Shown here one piece after another: positions 9,745-16,903 of a stretch of DNA of 61,677 nucleotides (positions are counted from its first letter, which is position 1; each line of letters begins with the position of its first letter). Source of the stretch: Aureivirga sp. CE67 (GTDB lineage Bacteria > Bacteroidota > Bacteroidia > Flavobacteriales > Flavobacteriaceae); the NCBI RefSeq assembly GCF_015767245.1, contig NZ_JADOTV010000024.1, forward strand, positions 1 through 61,677. Reading direction: 5' to 3'. Below the pieces are notes generated by a model, which saw only the letters and a program-made list of their open reading frames with translations, did no database searches and was not told the DNA's origin. The position numbers and the translations under genes were made by a program.

Positions 9745-11103
9745 TTACTCTGCTGTCACATTCATTCCTTTATAGAATTCTAATACTTTTACTTTGAATA
9801 CAAAATCATATTTACTTCTTACCAAAGTTGATTGTGCTTCAATTAATTCTTGCTTCACTTTATCAAAATCAAATGAGGTCATGCTTCCTAAATTGTATTT
9901 TATTTGTGCATTTTCAAAAGATTTTTGTTGTGCTACCAATGATAATTGTGAAACTTCATATGTTTTTAAAGCTGCTCTAGCATCTAAAAATGCAGATTGA
10001 ATTGTTTGTTCTAAAGCCAATTTTTGACTTGATAACTCCAACTCTGCTAATTCTGAATTTAATTTTGCTTTGGCAACATTTGTTTTTACCATTAACTTGT
10101 TAAAAATAGGAATCGTAAGTGAAAACTGAAAAGATTTATTCAAGTTATTACTTACTTGTTCCTTAAATCTATTATCGATGTATGTTCTACTCATCGGATT
10201 GAAGATAATTTCATTTGCACCTTGTTGGTGTATATAAAATGAAGTCAATCCTGCTGAAAAAGATAAACTCGGATAATAATCTGCTTTTGCAATTTGTGTA
10301 CCTAACTTTGCATTATCAAGACCAATTTCTGCTTTTTTAATTTCTGGTCTAAAAGATAAAGCTGTTTTATAGATATCATCTGCGGATTCTAGTAAAACTT
10401 CACTTGTAGGAATTCCTACTTCTACTTCCTGAATCTCAAAATTGTGATAATCTATTTGAAGTAATTGTGCTAAACTTAATTTTGATAATTGAAGTTTATT
10501 TTCTTGTTCTACTACTTTTTGTTGGTCTTTTGCCAAAGAAGCTTGTACATCATAAAGATCCACTCTTGGTTTACTTCCTGCATCTACCAATTCTTTTGTT
10601 CTGCGTAATTGTTCTTCCGTAATTTCTAATTTTGCAACTGCGATATTTAAATTTTCTTTATCAAAAAGAATTGTCAAATATCCATTTACAATATTTAAGG
10701 TAATATCATTTTCTGAAGAAGCCACATCGAAAAGTGTAGACTCATACGAGATTTTAGATTGCTTATATGAGTTTCTTAACTTGAAACCATTGAAAAGCGT
10801 CACGGAAGTATTTAATCCAAAACTTGATTGTAAAACATCACTAGAAACCCTCTCATTTAACTGGTTAATACTCGAACCAAAAGAGAAAGATTGTGATGCA
10901 GAAGCTCCCAAGCTTGGTAACATCTGACCTGCTGCAGCTATTCTATCTTGATCAGAAGATTCTGCAGTCACTTGCATTTGTTTTATAGTAATATTATTAT
11001 CGATTGCATAGTTTACGCAATCTTCTAAGCTCCATTTCTTCTCTTGAGAAAAGGAAAAAGCTGATATAAACAGTGCACTTAGAATAGCAATTTTAGCTTT
11101 CAT
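9745..11103 (-). CDS. TolC-family outer-membrane efflux protein
   Basis: 452 residues with a cleavable signal peptide (MKAKIAILSALFISAFSFSQ). WSLEDCVNYAIDNNITIKQMQ is the usual start of flavobacterial TolC proteins. Two tandem OEP repeats of long amphipathic helices follow (LRRTKELVDAGSKPRVDLYDVQASLAKDQ in the first, QIKYNLGSMTSFDFDKVKQELIEAQ in the second). The protein forms the trimeric outer-membrane duct of a type I or RND export system. No inner-membrane partner is encoded next to it in this window, so the substrate is unknown. It is followed by a terminator. Confidence 0.92.
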   Translation of the reverse strand: MKAKIAILSALFISAFSFSQEKKWSLEDCVNYAIDNNITIKQMQVTAESSDQDRIAAAGQMLPSLGASASQSFSFGSSINQLNERVSSDVLQSSFGLNTSVTLFNGFKLRNSYKQSKISYESTLFDVASSENDITLNIVNGYLTILFDKENLNIAVAKLEITEEQLRRTKELVDAGSKPRVDLYDVQASLAKDQQKVVEQENKLQLSKLSLAQLLQIDYHNFEIQEVEVGIPTSEVLLESADDIYKTALSFRPEIKKAEIGLDNAKLGTQIAKADYYPSLSFSAGLTSFYIHQQGANEIIFNPMSRTYIDNRFKEQVSNNLNKSFQFSLTIPIFNKLMVKTNVAKAKLNSELAELELSSQKLALEQTIQSAFLDARAALKTYEVSQLSLVAQQKSFENAQIKYNLGSMTSFDFDKVKQELIEAQSTLVRSKYDFVFKVKVLEFYKGMNVTAE

Positions 11104-11172
11104 TCGTTATTATTTTCTATTTCTAACGATTAAATATAAAATTTGTAACACAAAAATATGCAAATAATTATG

Positions 11173-11388
11173 TTAATTTTTTTGATTCTTTCTATATCTG
11201 TAAAAAGCATACAACAATCCTCCCACTAAAATGTATGGAAAAACCATCAACCACATAATCCCTGTATTCAAACTTTCAGCTGCTTTTTCATTCCCACTGT
11301 TTTCTACAACTGCTTTACACATGGCACATTGTCCATAAAAAGTTATAGAAAACAATGAAAATAAAATAAAACTAATCTTTTTCTTCAT
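11173..11388 (-). CDS. Small membrane protein at the end of the cytochrome oxidase assembly operon
   Basis: 71 residues: a signal peptide (MKKKISFILFSLFSITFYGQ), then CAMCKAVVENS with a CxxC pair, and one C-terminal transmembrane helix (IMWLMVFPYILVGGLLYAFY) ending in a basic tail. The CxxC on the periplasmic side, next to an SCO protein and DUF420, suggests a copper-delivery or thiol-redox helper for oxidase assembly. That is inference from context. It starts 5 nt after the DUF420 gene's stop. Confidence 0.75.
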   Translation of the reverse strand: MKKKISFILFSLFSITFYGQCAMCKAVVENSGNEKAAESLNTGIMWLMVFPYILVGGLLYAFYRYRKNQKN

Positions 11389-11393
11389 CTCTA

Positions 11394-11936
11394 TTAATGA
11401 ATATAATATGGTTTAATCATGATATAAACAACCACTCCTGTAACCGCAACATAAAACCACATTGGAAAAGTAATTTTTGCGATTTTTCTATGTAATTCTA
11501 CATTATTTGTAATTCCTCTAACGTAAGTTATCAATACAAATGGAATGATAATAATTGATAAAAGAATATGAGATAATAAAAGAAATAAATAGAAATATTT
11601 AATAAATCCTTCGCCTCCAAATTTTGTAGACTCCGATGTCATGTGATAAGCAACATACATTCCTAAAAAGGCAACTGAACAAGCAATTGCAACTTTGATT
11701 AAGTTCTCATGAAGTTTAATTTTCCCTTTCTTTACTGCCATTACTGCAAAAACTAATAAGAAAGCTGTAATTCCATTAATAGTTGCATAAATAGGTGGTA
11801 AAAATGAAAGAGGTTTTACATTTGGTATTTTTACTCCAAATAAAATTGCTACAACAACTGGAATCACAACTGATAAAATTATAATCCATTTATTGTATTT
11901 CTTCATATCTTTTGGTTGCCTAGTTGTTGCTTCCAT
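11394..11936 (-). CDS. DUF420 membrane protein (CtaM/YozB-like)
   Basis: 180 residues with about five transmembrane helices and the DUF420 pattern of membrane histidines (YVAYHMTSES, LLLSHILLSIIIIPFVL, ELHRKIAKITFPMWFYVAVTG). In Gram-positive bacteria relatives act as cytochrome oxidase assembly factors. The flanking SCO protein and oxidase subunits support the same role here. The start overlaps the end of the SCO gene by 17 nt. An internal Met (11906) at MKKYNKW is an alternative start that would just clear the overlap. Confidence 0.88.
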   Translation of the reverse strand: MEATTRQPKDMKKYNKWIIILSVVIPVVVAILFGVKIPNVKPLSFLPPIYATINGITAFLLVFAVMAVKKGKIKLHENLIKVAIACSVAFLGMYVAYHMTSESTKFGGEGFIKYFYLFLLLSHILLSIIIIPFVLITYVRGITNNVELHRKIAKITFPMWFYVAVTGVVVYIMIKPYYIH

Positions 11937-12606
11937 CTTTATTTTCTTTTAGTAGTATTTCAATATCTTCTTTTAACATCTGAATGTGTTTTTTATCCAA
12001 TCCATCGTAGAATTTAATTGGATTTTCAAAACCACCTTCTTCTATTTTTCTAGAACGAATATTTCCGTTTTTATCAATTAAAGCAAATAAACCTGAATGC
12101 TCAAATCCTCCTTCAGCTTCCGGATTTTCATTTGCATATAATTTAAAACCTGTATTTGATAACTCGTAAACCTTATCTTTTGGTCCAGTTAGCAAATGCC
12201 AGTTTTTATGCTCGATTTTATGATCTTCTGCATATTTCTTTAATATTTCTGGAGTATCATGTTCTGGATTAATACTAATAGAAGCAATTCCAAAATCTTT
12301 GTTTCCATAATATTGTTCTTGTACCAACATCATGTTGTCATTCATAATCGGACAAATCGTTGGACAAGTAGTGAAGAAAAACTCTAAAACATAAACTTTT
12401 CCATCAAAATCTTTGTTTGTAATTGTTTTTCCTTCTTGATTTGTAAAAGAAAAATCTGGAACTTTTTCAAAAGTTACCAATGTTTCACTTTCTTCTTTAT
12501 TTTCTGTTTTGTAAGTTTTAGAAAATTGATTCTTGAAATTAAATGCTACATAAATTCCAAAAATCAAGATGATAAATGAAATTCCTATATATGAGTTTTT
12601 TTTCAT
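11920..12606 (-). CDS. SCO1/SenC copper chaperone for cytochrome c oxidase
   Basis: 228 residues. An N-terminal membrane anchor (IGISFIILIFGIYVAF) is followed by a thioredoxin fold carrying the SCO copper site TCPTICP (Cys81, Cys85) and a distal histidine in GGFEHSG. It delivers copper to the CuA centre of oxidase subunit II on the periplasmic side. It overlaps the upstream SCO-like gene by 4 nt and the downstream DUF420 gene, so the three are translationally coupled. Confidence 0.93.
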   Translation of the reverse strand: MKKNSYIGISFIILIFGIYVAFNFKNQFSKTYKTENKEESETLVTFEKVPDFSFTNQEGKTITNKDFDGKVYVLEFFFTTCPTICPIMNDNMMLVQEQYYGNKDFGIASISINPEHDTPEILKKYAEDHKIEHKNWHLLTGPKDKVYELSNTGFKLYANENPEAEGGFEHSGLFALIDKNGNIRSRKIEEGGFENPIKFYDGLDKKHIQMLKEDIEILLKENKDGSNN

Positions 12607-13268
12607 GATTTATCGTTTTCTTTCTTTTTTTTCATTGTGATTTTACTCCACTTATAAAATAAAATATTGATATCATCAATCATTTTATCTTTTAACTCTG
12701 CAACAGATGTCATATCATAACCATAAAGTCTTTGATCATAATAATCTTCATCATCTGTTCTTCCTCTAAGTTTTCCTTTTTGACCAATGATGAAAGCATA
12801 TTTCGTAAAATAATTTTCATCCAAACTATAAGGACTATCTAAACTTGTGAAAAGTTCGTCAATTTCATTAGAACTTGCAGGGATAAAGTACCAACGTTCT
12901 GTATTGGAAAAAGTTCCTAATTCTTTTTTTACTTTCTCCACCACAGCTTCATTTCCTTTCGGATACACAGCAACAACCTGAAATAAGTATTTTCCTCCAC
13001 TCATTTTTTGGTTATATCGCTTATAGATTGTTTGGTTTAAATTGAAAACAGAAGCCTGAATTTGAGCATAATCTGTTCCTAAAAAAGTTAAAACAGTAAA
13101 TTTTCTTCGATAAGAGACACCTTCTGTGTTCCCTTTCAATTCTTCGATATTTTTTACATTTTTTGTTAAAACAGGTAAAGATGAAGATTGATAATCTCCA
13201 GTTGAAAGAAAAATGTAAAACATTAACGGAAGTACAAAAATCCCGAATAAGACTGCAAATTTTTTCAT
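12603..13268 (-). CDS. SCO-like thioredoxin-fold protein lacking the copper-binding cysteines
   Basis: 221 residues from ATG at 13268. The frame opens upstream at a TTG inside a terminator hairpin, so that start is rejected. There is one N-terminal transmembrane helix (FAVLFGIFVLPLMFYIFLS), then FTVLTFLGTDYAQIQASV, which lines up with VYVLEFFFTTCPTICPIM of the adjacent SCO protein. Both copper-ligand cysteines are replaced. A later YAFIIGQKGKLRGR segment parallels the SCO FALIDKNGNIRSR strand. I infer a degenerate SCO paralogue with a structural or regulatory role in oxidase assembly. It overlaps the true SCO gene by 4 nt. Confidence 0.8.
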   Translation of the reverse strand: MKKFAVLFGIFVLPLMFYIFLSTGDYQSSSLPVLTKNVKNIEELKGNTEGVSYRRKFTVLTFLGTDYAQIQASVFNLNQTIYKRYNQKMSGGKYLFQVVAVYPKGNEAVVEKVKKELGTFSNTERWYFIPASSNEIDELFTSLDSPYSLDENYFTKYAFIIGQKGKLRGRTDDEDYYDQRLYGYDMTSVAELKDKMIDDINILFYKWSKITMKKKKENDKS

Positions 13269-13286
13269 TTCCTTAGGGTTATTAGC

Positions 13287-13312
13287 AAAAAAAGGTGGTT
13301 TTAACAACCACC
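13287..13312 (-). terminator. Terminator/attenuator inside the oxidase gene block
   Basis: The reverse strand forms GGTGGTT-GTTAA-AACCACC (plus coordinates 13294-13300 and 13306-13312) followed by seven T. It lies between the subunit IV stop (13337) and the SCO-like start (13268), so it can separate structural from assembly genes. Confidence 0.8.
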
Positions 13313-13336
13313 CTCTTTTTTTTTATTCAAATATTA

Positions 13337-13681
13337 TTAGTAATCCCACTTAACTAATGGGCTTAAAACATCGTGTAAATAAGAACCTTCAATTAATAAT
13401 AATGTTACTAAGTAAATTATTAAGAAAACTGTTGGCCATACAACTGCTCTTCTAAAACTAGCTTTTTCATCTGCCATGTGCATGAAGTACCATGTAATAG
13501 CGTAAGCTTTCATAAGAGTTAAGATAATGAATATCCAGTTCAAAGGACTTGTTCCTAAAATTTGTCCTAAATATAATGCATCTGGTTTTACGATTCCTAA
13601 AATTACTTCTACTGCAGTAATTAAAGATAAGATTCCGAATACTTTCCAGATAAATGCTTTATGTGATTCTGCGTGTGCCAT
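13337..13681 (-). CDS. Cytochrome c oxidase subunit IV (prokaryotic caa3 type)
   Basis: 114 residues with three hydrophobic helices (VFGILSLITAVEVILGIV, NWIFIILTLMKAYAITWYFMHM, VVWPTVFLIIYLVTLLLIEG). The sequence AYAITWYFMHMADE is typical of the small subunit IV of haem-copper oxidases. It sits immediately downstream of the large subunit III gene. Its role is structural stabilisation of the inner-membrane oxidase. Confidence 0.9.
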   Translation of the reverse strand: MAHAESHKAFIWKVFGILSLITAVEVILGIVKPDALYLGQILGTSPLNWIFIILTLMKAYAITWYFMHMADEKASFRRAVVWPTVFLIIYLVTLLLIEGSYLHDVLSPLVKWDY

Positions 13682-13702
13682 TTTAATTTTTTATTTTTTA
13701 AA

Positions 13703-14686
13703 TTAAACTAAATAGAAGAATGTAAATACGAATACCCATACTAAATCTACGAAGTGCCAGTATAAACCAACTTTCTCAACCATTTCGTAGTGTCCTCTTC
13801 TTTCATAAGTTCCTAAAAGAACATTGAAGAAGATGATGATATTTAATACAATACCAGAAATAACGTGGAATCCGTGGAATCCTGTAATGAAGAAGAAGAA
13901 ATCTCCAAATAACGTATTTCCATACTCATTCTCTTTTAAATTAGCACCTTTTACTACTGTTTTAGCTTCATTTAAGAATCCAAAAGCTTCAGCATGAGGA
14001 ACGATTTGTTTCTCTCTTGTCTCATGATTTAACTTTTCTGTAACGATGCTTAACTCTGGGTGAGCTTTGAAACCTGCAATTACTTGCTCTACAGTATATT
14101 CTTTATAATTATTATCTTCAACAAACCATAAACCTTTATCTCTCGTGTGTTCCTCTCTAACTCCATAAGGTGTTGCAGCTACAAAATCTTCTAAAGCTAC
14201 TTTGTGTCCATTTGAATCAACGAATTGGATGATTTTCCCGTCGTTTAATTTTACTGCACCATAAGATCCTTTAATAAAAGTATTCCACTCCCAAGCTTGA
14301 GAACCTACGAAGATAATACCTCCTAAAATTGTTAAGAACATGTAAAAAGCAACAGTTGCTTTCTTCATTTGTTTTCCTGCATCAACAGCTAATACCATTG
14401 TTACAGAAGAGAAGATTAATACGAATGACATGAATGCCACATAGTACATTGGGTAATCTCCGTGAATAAAAGGAATGTGAGTAAATACTTCATCTGCGAT
14501 TGGCCAAGTATCGATAAATTTAAATCGCATTAAGCCATAAGCAGCTAAAAAACCAGAAAATGTAAGAGCATCCGACATGATGAAGAACCACATCATCATT
14601 TTACCATAGCTTGCTCCTAAAGGCTTGGCACTTCCTCCATCCCAAGTTTTTCCTTCATTGTTTGTAGCAGCATAATTTGCTTCCAT
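13703..14686 (-). CDS. Cytochrome c oxidase subunit III, long form with extra-membrane insertion
   Basis: 327 residues. The haem-copper oxidase subunit III fold is clear: KMMMWFFIMSDALTFSGFLAAY near 29-50, VGSQAWEWNTFI near 126-137 and TGFHGFHVISG near 269-279, ending GLYWHFVDLVWVFVFTFFYLV. Between the W-rich helix and the GFHGFHV helix is a hydrophilic insertion of roughly 110 residues (about 140-250, KLNDGKIIQFV... to ...GNTLFGDFFFF). This enlarges the protein well beyond the roughly 200 residues of its neighbour. It is part of the terminal oxidase; subunits I and II are not in this window. Confidence 0.92.
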   Translation of the reverse strand: MEANYAATNNEGKTWDGGSAKPLGASYGKMMMWFFIMSDALTFSGFLAAYGLMRFKFIDTWPIADEVFTHIPFIHGDYPMYYVAFMSFVLIFSSVTMVLAVDAGKQMKKATVAFYMFLTILGGIIFVGSQAWEWNTFIKGSYGAVKLNDGKIIQFVDSNGHKVALEDFVAATPYGVREEHTRDKGLWFVEDNNYKEYTVEQVIAGFKAHPELSIVTEKLNHETREKQIVPHAEAFGFLNEAKTVVKGANLKENEYGNTLFGDFFFFITGFHGFHVISGIVLNIIIFFNVLLGTYERRGHYEMVEKVGLYWHFVDLVWVFVFTFFYLV

Positions 14687-14745
14687 AAAAAGTATATTTA
14701 TTTTTTAGTTATAGTTTATAGTTTCGCCAAAAGTACAATATTTTA

Positions 14746-15327
14746 TTATCCTTTCAAATAGAAAAATAAAAACAGTGCAATCCATAGGATATCCAAAAAG
14801 TGCCAGAAGATACTACCAAGCTCTATTCCAAGTACTTCACTCGAGTTATATTTGAATCTAAAATGGTTAAAAATAACCACAGAAACAACGATAACACCAG
14901 CAATAATGTGTAATAAATGTGCAAAAGAAATCACATAAAATAGAGAAGATGATATTCTACTTTTCTCACCTGTTAAATATAATCCTGAATCAATTAATTG
15001 GTTATATCCAATAAACTGAAATACAACAAAAGCAATTCCCAGTGCTAAAGTTGCTAATAACATTACTGTTGTTAATTGTCTATTATCTTGTTTAATAAAC
15101 TTTTTCGCCATAAAAAAGCTTGTACTACTTAACAAGATTAATGCTGTACTGATATAAAAAGCCGTTGGCATCTCGAAACTTACCCAGTCCTCGCGCGAAC
15201 TACTTACAATATAAGCACTTGTTAATCCTGCAAACATCATCACCATACTTACGATAGCGATCCACAGCATTGGCTTTGCTGTTTTACGTTTGGCTTGTTT
15301 TAATTCTTTATCTAATGTAATATCCAT
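14746..15327 (-). CDS. Haem-copper oxidase subunit III, short paralogue
   Basis: 193 residues with five or so transmembrane helices. It has the subunit III hallmarks AGLTSAYIVS near the start, SFAHLLHIIAGVIVV near 133-147 and a terminal SIFWHFLDILWIALFLFFYLKG. It lacks the insertion of the adjacent long paralogue. The two subunit III genes are 59 nt apart and co-directional with ctaB, 13 nt upstream. Confidence 0.92.
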   Translation of the reverse strand: MDITLDKELKQAKRKTAKPMLWIAIVSMVMMFAGLTSAYIVSSSREDWVSFEMPTAFYISTALILLSSTSFFMAKKFIKQDNRQLTTVMLLATLALGIAFVVFQFIGYNQLIDSGLYLTGEKSRISSSLFYVISFAHLLHIIAGVIVVSVVIFNHFRFKYNSSEVLGIELGSIFWHFLDILWIALFLFFYLKG

Positions 15328-15340
15328 GTTTTATAAATAA

Positions 15341-16246
15341 TTAGTGTAGAAATTTATCTACCACAAAAATAATCTGAATCAAAGTAATGTAGATCAAGCT
15401 CGAAAACATTAATTGTCTCGCCACTTTATCTGTTTTTTCTCTATAAAGTTTTACAGCATAGAAAAGCATCATTAGTCCTAAAAGGAAAACTAAAACTCCT
15501 GAAACCGTTGAAAGATGTAATCTTCCTGTAACTCCAAAAGCAGGCATTACAGAAAAAACAATCATACAAATTGTATAAAGAATAATCTGTATCACAGCTC
15601 TTTCATCTTTTTTTCCCATAGGAAGCATGTTGTATCCTACTTTCTTGTACTCATCATGTGCTAACCAACCAATAGCCCAAAAGTGTGGAAATTGCCAAAA
15701 GAACTGAATTAAGAATAATGTTCCTGGCTCTATTGAGAATTCATTTGTTGCAGCAACCCATCCTAACATAAAAGGAATTGCTCCTGGAATTGCTCCTACC
15801 CAAACTGTTAATGGTGTAATTGCTTTCAACGGTGTATATACACTTACATATATAAAAATAGAGATTGCTCCAAAAAGTGCTGTTCTTGGATTGATAGTGT
15901 AAAGAATATAAATTCCAAGAATTGTACAGATGATTCCAATAACCAAGGCTGTATTCACAGTCATTCTTCCTGCTGGAAGTGGTCTGTTCTTCGTACGTTT
16001 CATTTGTGCATCTACATCCTTTTCTATAATCTGATTAAAAGTATTAGATGCTCCAACCGCCAAATAACCACCAATTGCTAAAAGAATCAAAACAGAAATT
16101 TGAATATTTTCTGCTCCCAATAAATATCCGATGATGGAAGAGAACACTACACTAACTGATAAGCGCATTTTTGTGATCTCCTTAAAATCATTTATAATTC
16201 TTACTAAACTCACTTTCTTTTCTATGGTACTAGATGTAGTTTGCAT
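15341..16246 (-). CDS. ctaB: Protoheme IX farnesyltransferase (haem O synthase)
   Basis: 301 residues, polytopic UbiA-superfamily prenyltransferase that adds a farnesyl group to haem B to give haem O for the oxidase. The two Asp-rich motifs are visible: NTFNQIIEKDVDAQMKRTKN near residues 68-87 with RPLPAGRM after it, and WLAHDEYKKVGYNMLP in the second half. It is the first gene of the oxidase block on the reverse strand and sits upstream of both subunit III genes. Confidence 0.95.
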   Translation of the reverse strand: MQTTSSTIEKKVSLVRIINDFKEITKMRLSVSVVFSSIIGYLLGAENIQISVLILLAIGGYLAVGASNTFNQIIEKDVDAQMKRTKNRPLPAGRMTVNTALVIGIICTILGIYILYTINPRTALFGAISIFIYVSVYTPLKAITPLTVWVGAIPGAIPFMLGWVAATNEFSIEPGTLFLIQFFWQFPHFWAIGWLAHDEYKKVGYNMLPMGKKDERAVIQIILYTICMIVFSVMPAFGVTGRLHLSTVSGVLVFLLGLMMLFYAVKLYREKTDKVARQLMFSSLIYITLIQIIFVVDKFLH

Positions 16247-16348
16247 AAAACTCGATTAAAATCTGTGCAAAGATATTTTTTATTTATTTAATAACAACCT
16301 TTATTATAGTTCTTTTCAAACTTTTTTTTATTTTTTTTCATTTTTTTC

Positions 16349-16378
16349 TTGGTAGTTAAAAAAATTGTTTTACATTTG
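16349..16378 (+). promoter_or_regulatory. Promoter of the first tRNA-Leu gene
   Basis: TTG at 16349-16351 and TACATTTG at 16371-16378, separated by exactly 19 nt. This is the Bacteroidota primary sigma consensus. The second tRNA-Leu has the same pair with the same spacing, which supports both. Confidence 0.85.
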
Positions 16379-16477
16379 CATCCGCAATCAAGCAACAAAG
16401 TTCTTTAAAATACGGAATCACAAAAAGAGATCAAAATTTAACATTTTGAAATTCTTTTTTAGAACATAAAAATATAT

Positions 16478-16561
16478 GCTCGGGTGGTGGAATTGGTAGA
16501 CACGCTGGACTTAAAATCCAGTGACCATTAGGTCGTATGGGTTCAAGTCCCATCCCGAGTA
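16478..16561 (+). tRNA. tRNA-Leu (TAA), copy 1
   Basis: Class II tRNA, 84 nt without CCA. Acceptor GCTCGGG / CCCGAGT with discriminator A, D-arm GGTGGAATTGGTAGACAC, anticodon stem CTGGA/TCCAG with loop CTTAAAA (anticodon TAA), T-arm GGGTTCAAGTCCC. The long variable arm is GACC-ATTA-GGTC. It decodes UUA, the dominant leucine codon in this AT-rich genome. Confidence 0.97.
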
Positions 16562-16599
16562 CTCATTAAAAAACTTTTTTTATTTTTTTTAAAAAAAGT

Positions 16600-16629
16600 T
16601 TGGCAAATAAAAAATAAGTTTTATATTTG
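16600..16629 (+). promoter_or_regulatory. Promoter of the second tRNA-Leu gene
   Basis: TTG at 16600-16602 and TATATTTG at 16622-16629 with a 19-nt spacer, identical in geometry to the promoter of copy 1. The second tRNA is therefore independently transcribed, not a read-through product. Confidence 0.85.
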
Positions 16630-16694
16630 CACCCGCATTGACAAAGCAATGCAAGTTCTAAGAAATTAAAACTCAAGAGCTAAAAAAACAAAAT

Positions 16695-16778
16695 GCTCGG
16701 GTGGTGGAATTGGTAGACACGCTGGACTTAAAATCCAGTGGACATTAGTCCGTATGGGTTCAAGTCCCATCCCGAGTA
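16695..16778 (+). tRNA. tRNA-Leu (TAA), copy 2
   Basis: 84 nt, identical to copy 1 except in the variable arm, which reads GGAC-ATTA-GTCC instead of GACC-ATTA-GGTC. The stem is preserved by paired changes on both sides. Same anticodon TAA. Copy 2 has its own promoter and a strong terminator 3 nt downstream. Confidence 0.97.
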
Positions 16779-16780
16779 CG

Positions 16781-16817
16781 AAAAAATCCTGATAATCTTA
16801 TCAGGATTTTTTTTTTG
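16781..16817 (+). terminator. Intrinsic terminator of tRNA-Leu copy 2
   Basis: AATCCTGATAA / TTATCAGGATT hairpin followed by ten T, right after the tRNA 3' end. Confidence 0.92.
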
Positions 16818-16839
16818 CAATTATTTATCTGTAATAGAA

Positions 16840-16876
16840 AAGTCACATAGACATTCCGTTTATGTGACTTTTTTTA
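16840..16876. terminator. Bidirectional hairpin between tRNA-Leu and the lipoprotein gene
   Basis: 10-bp stem AAGTCACATA / TATGTGACTT (16840-16849, 16861-16870) with an 11-nt loop and T-rich 3' flank. It lies 28 nt beyond the reverse-strand lipoprotein stop at 16904, so it probably terminates that gene and backs up the tRNA terminator. Confidence 0.75.
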
Positions 16877-16903
16877 TTCTAAATATTGTAAATCTTAATT
16901 TTT

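Noticed and set aside
12269-13307. Longer start of the SCO-like protein at 13307
   Set aside because: It begins with TTG inside the terminator hairpin at 13287-13312, whereas ATG 13268 gives a clean membrane anchor.
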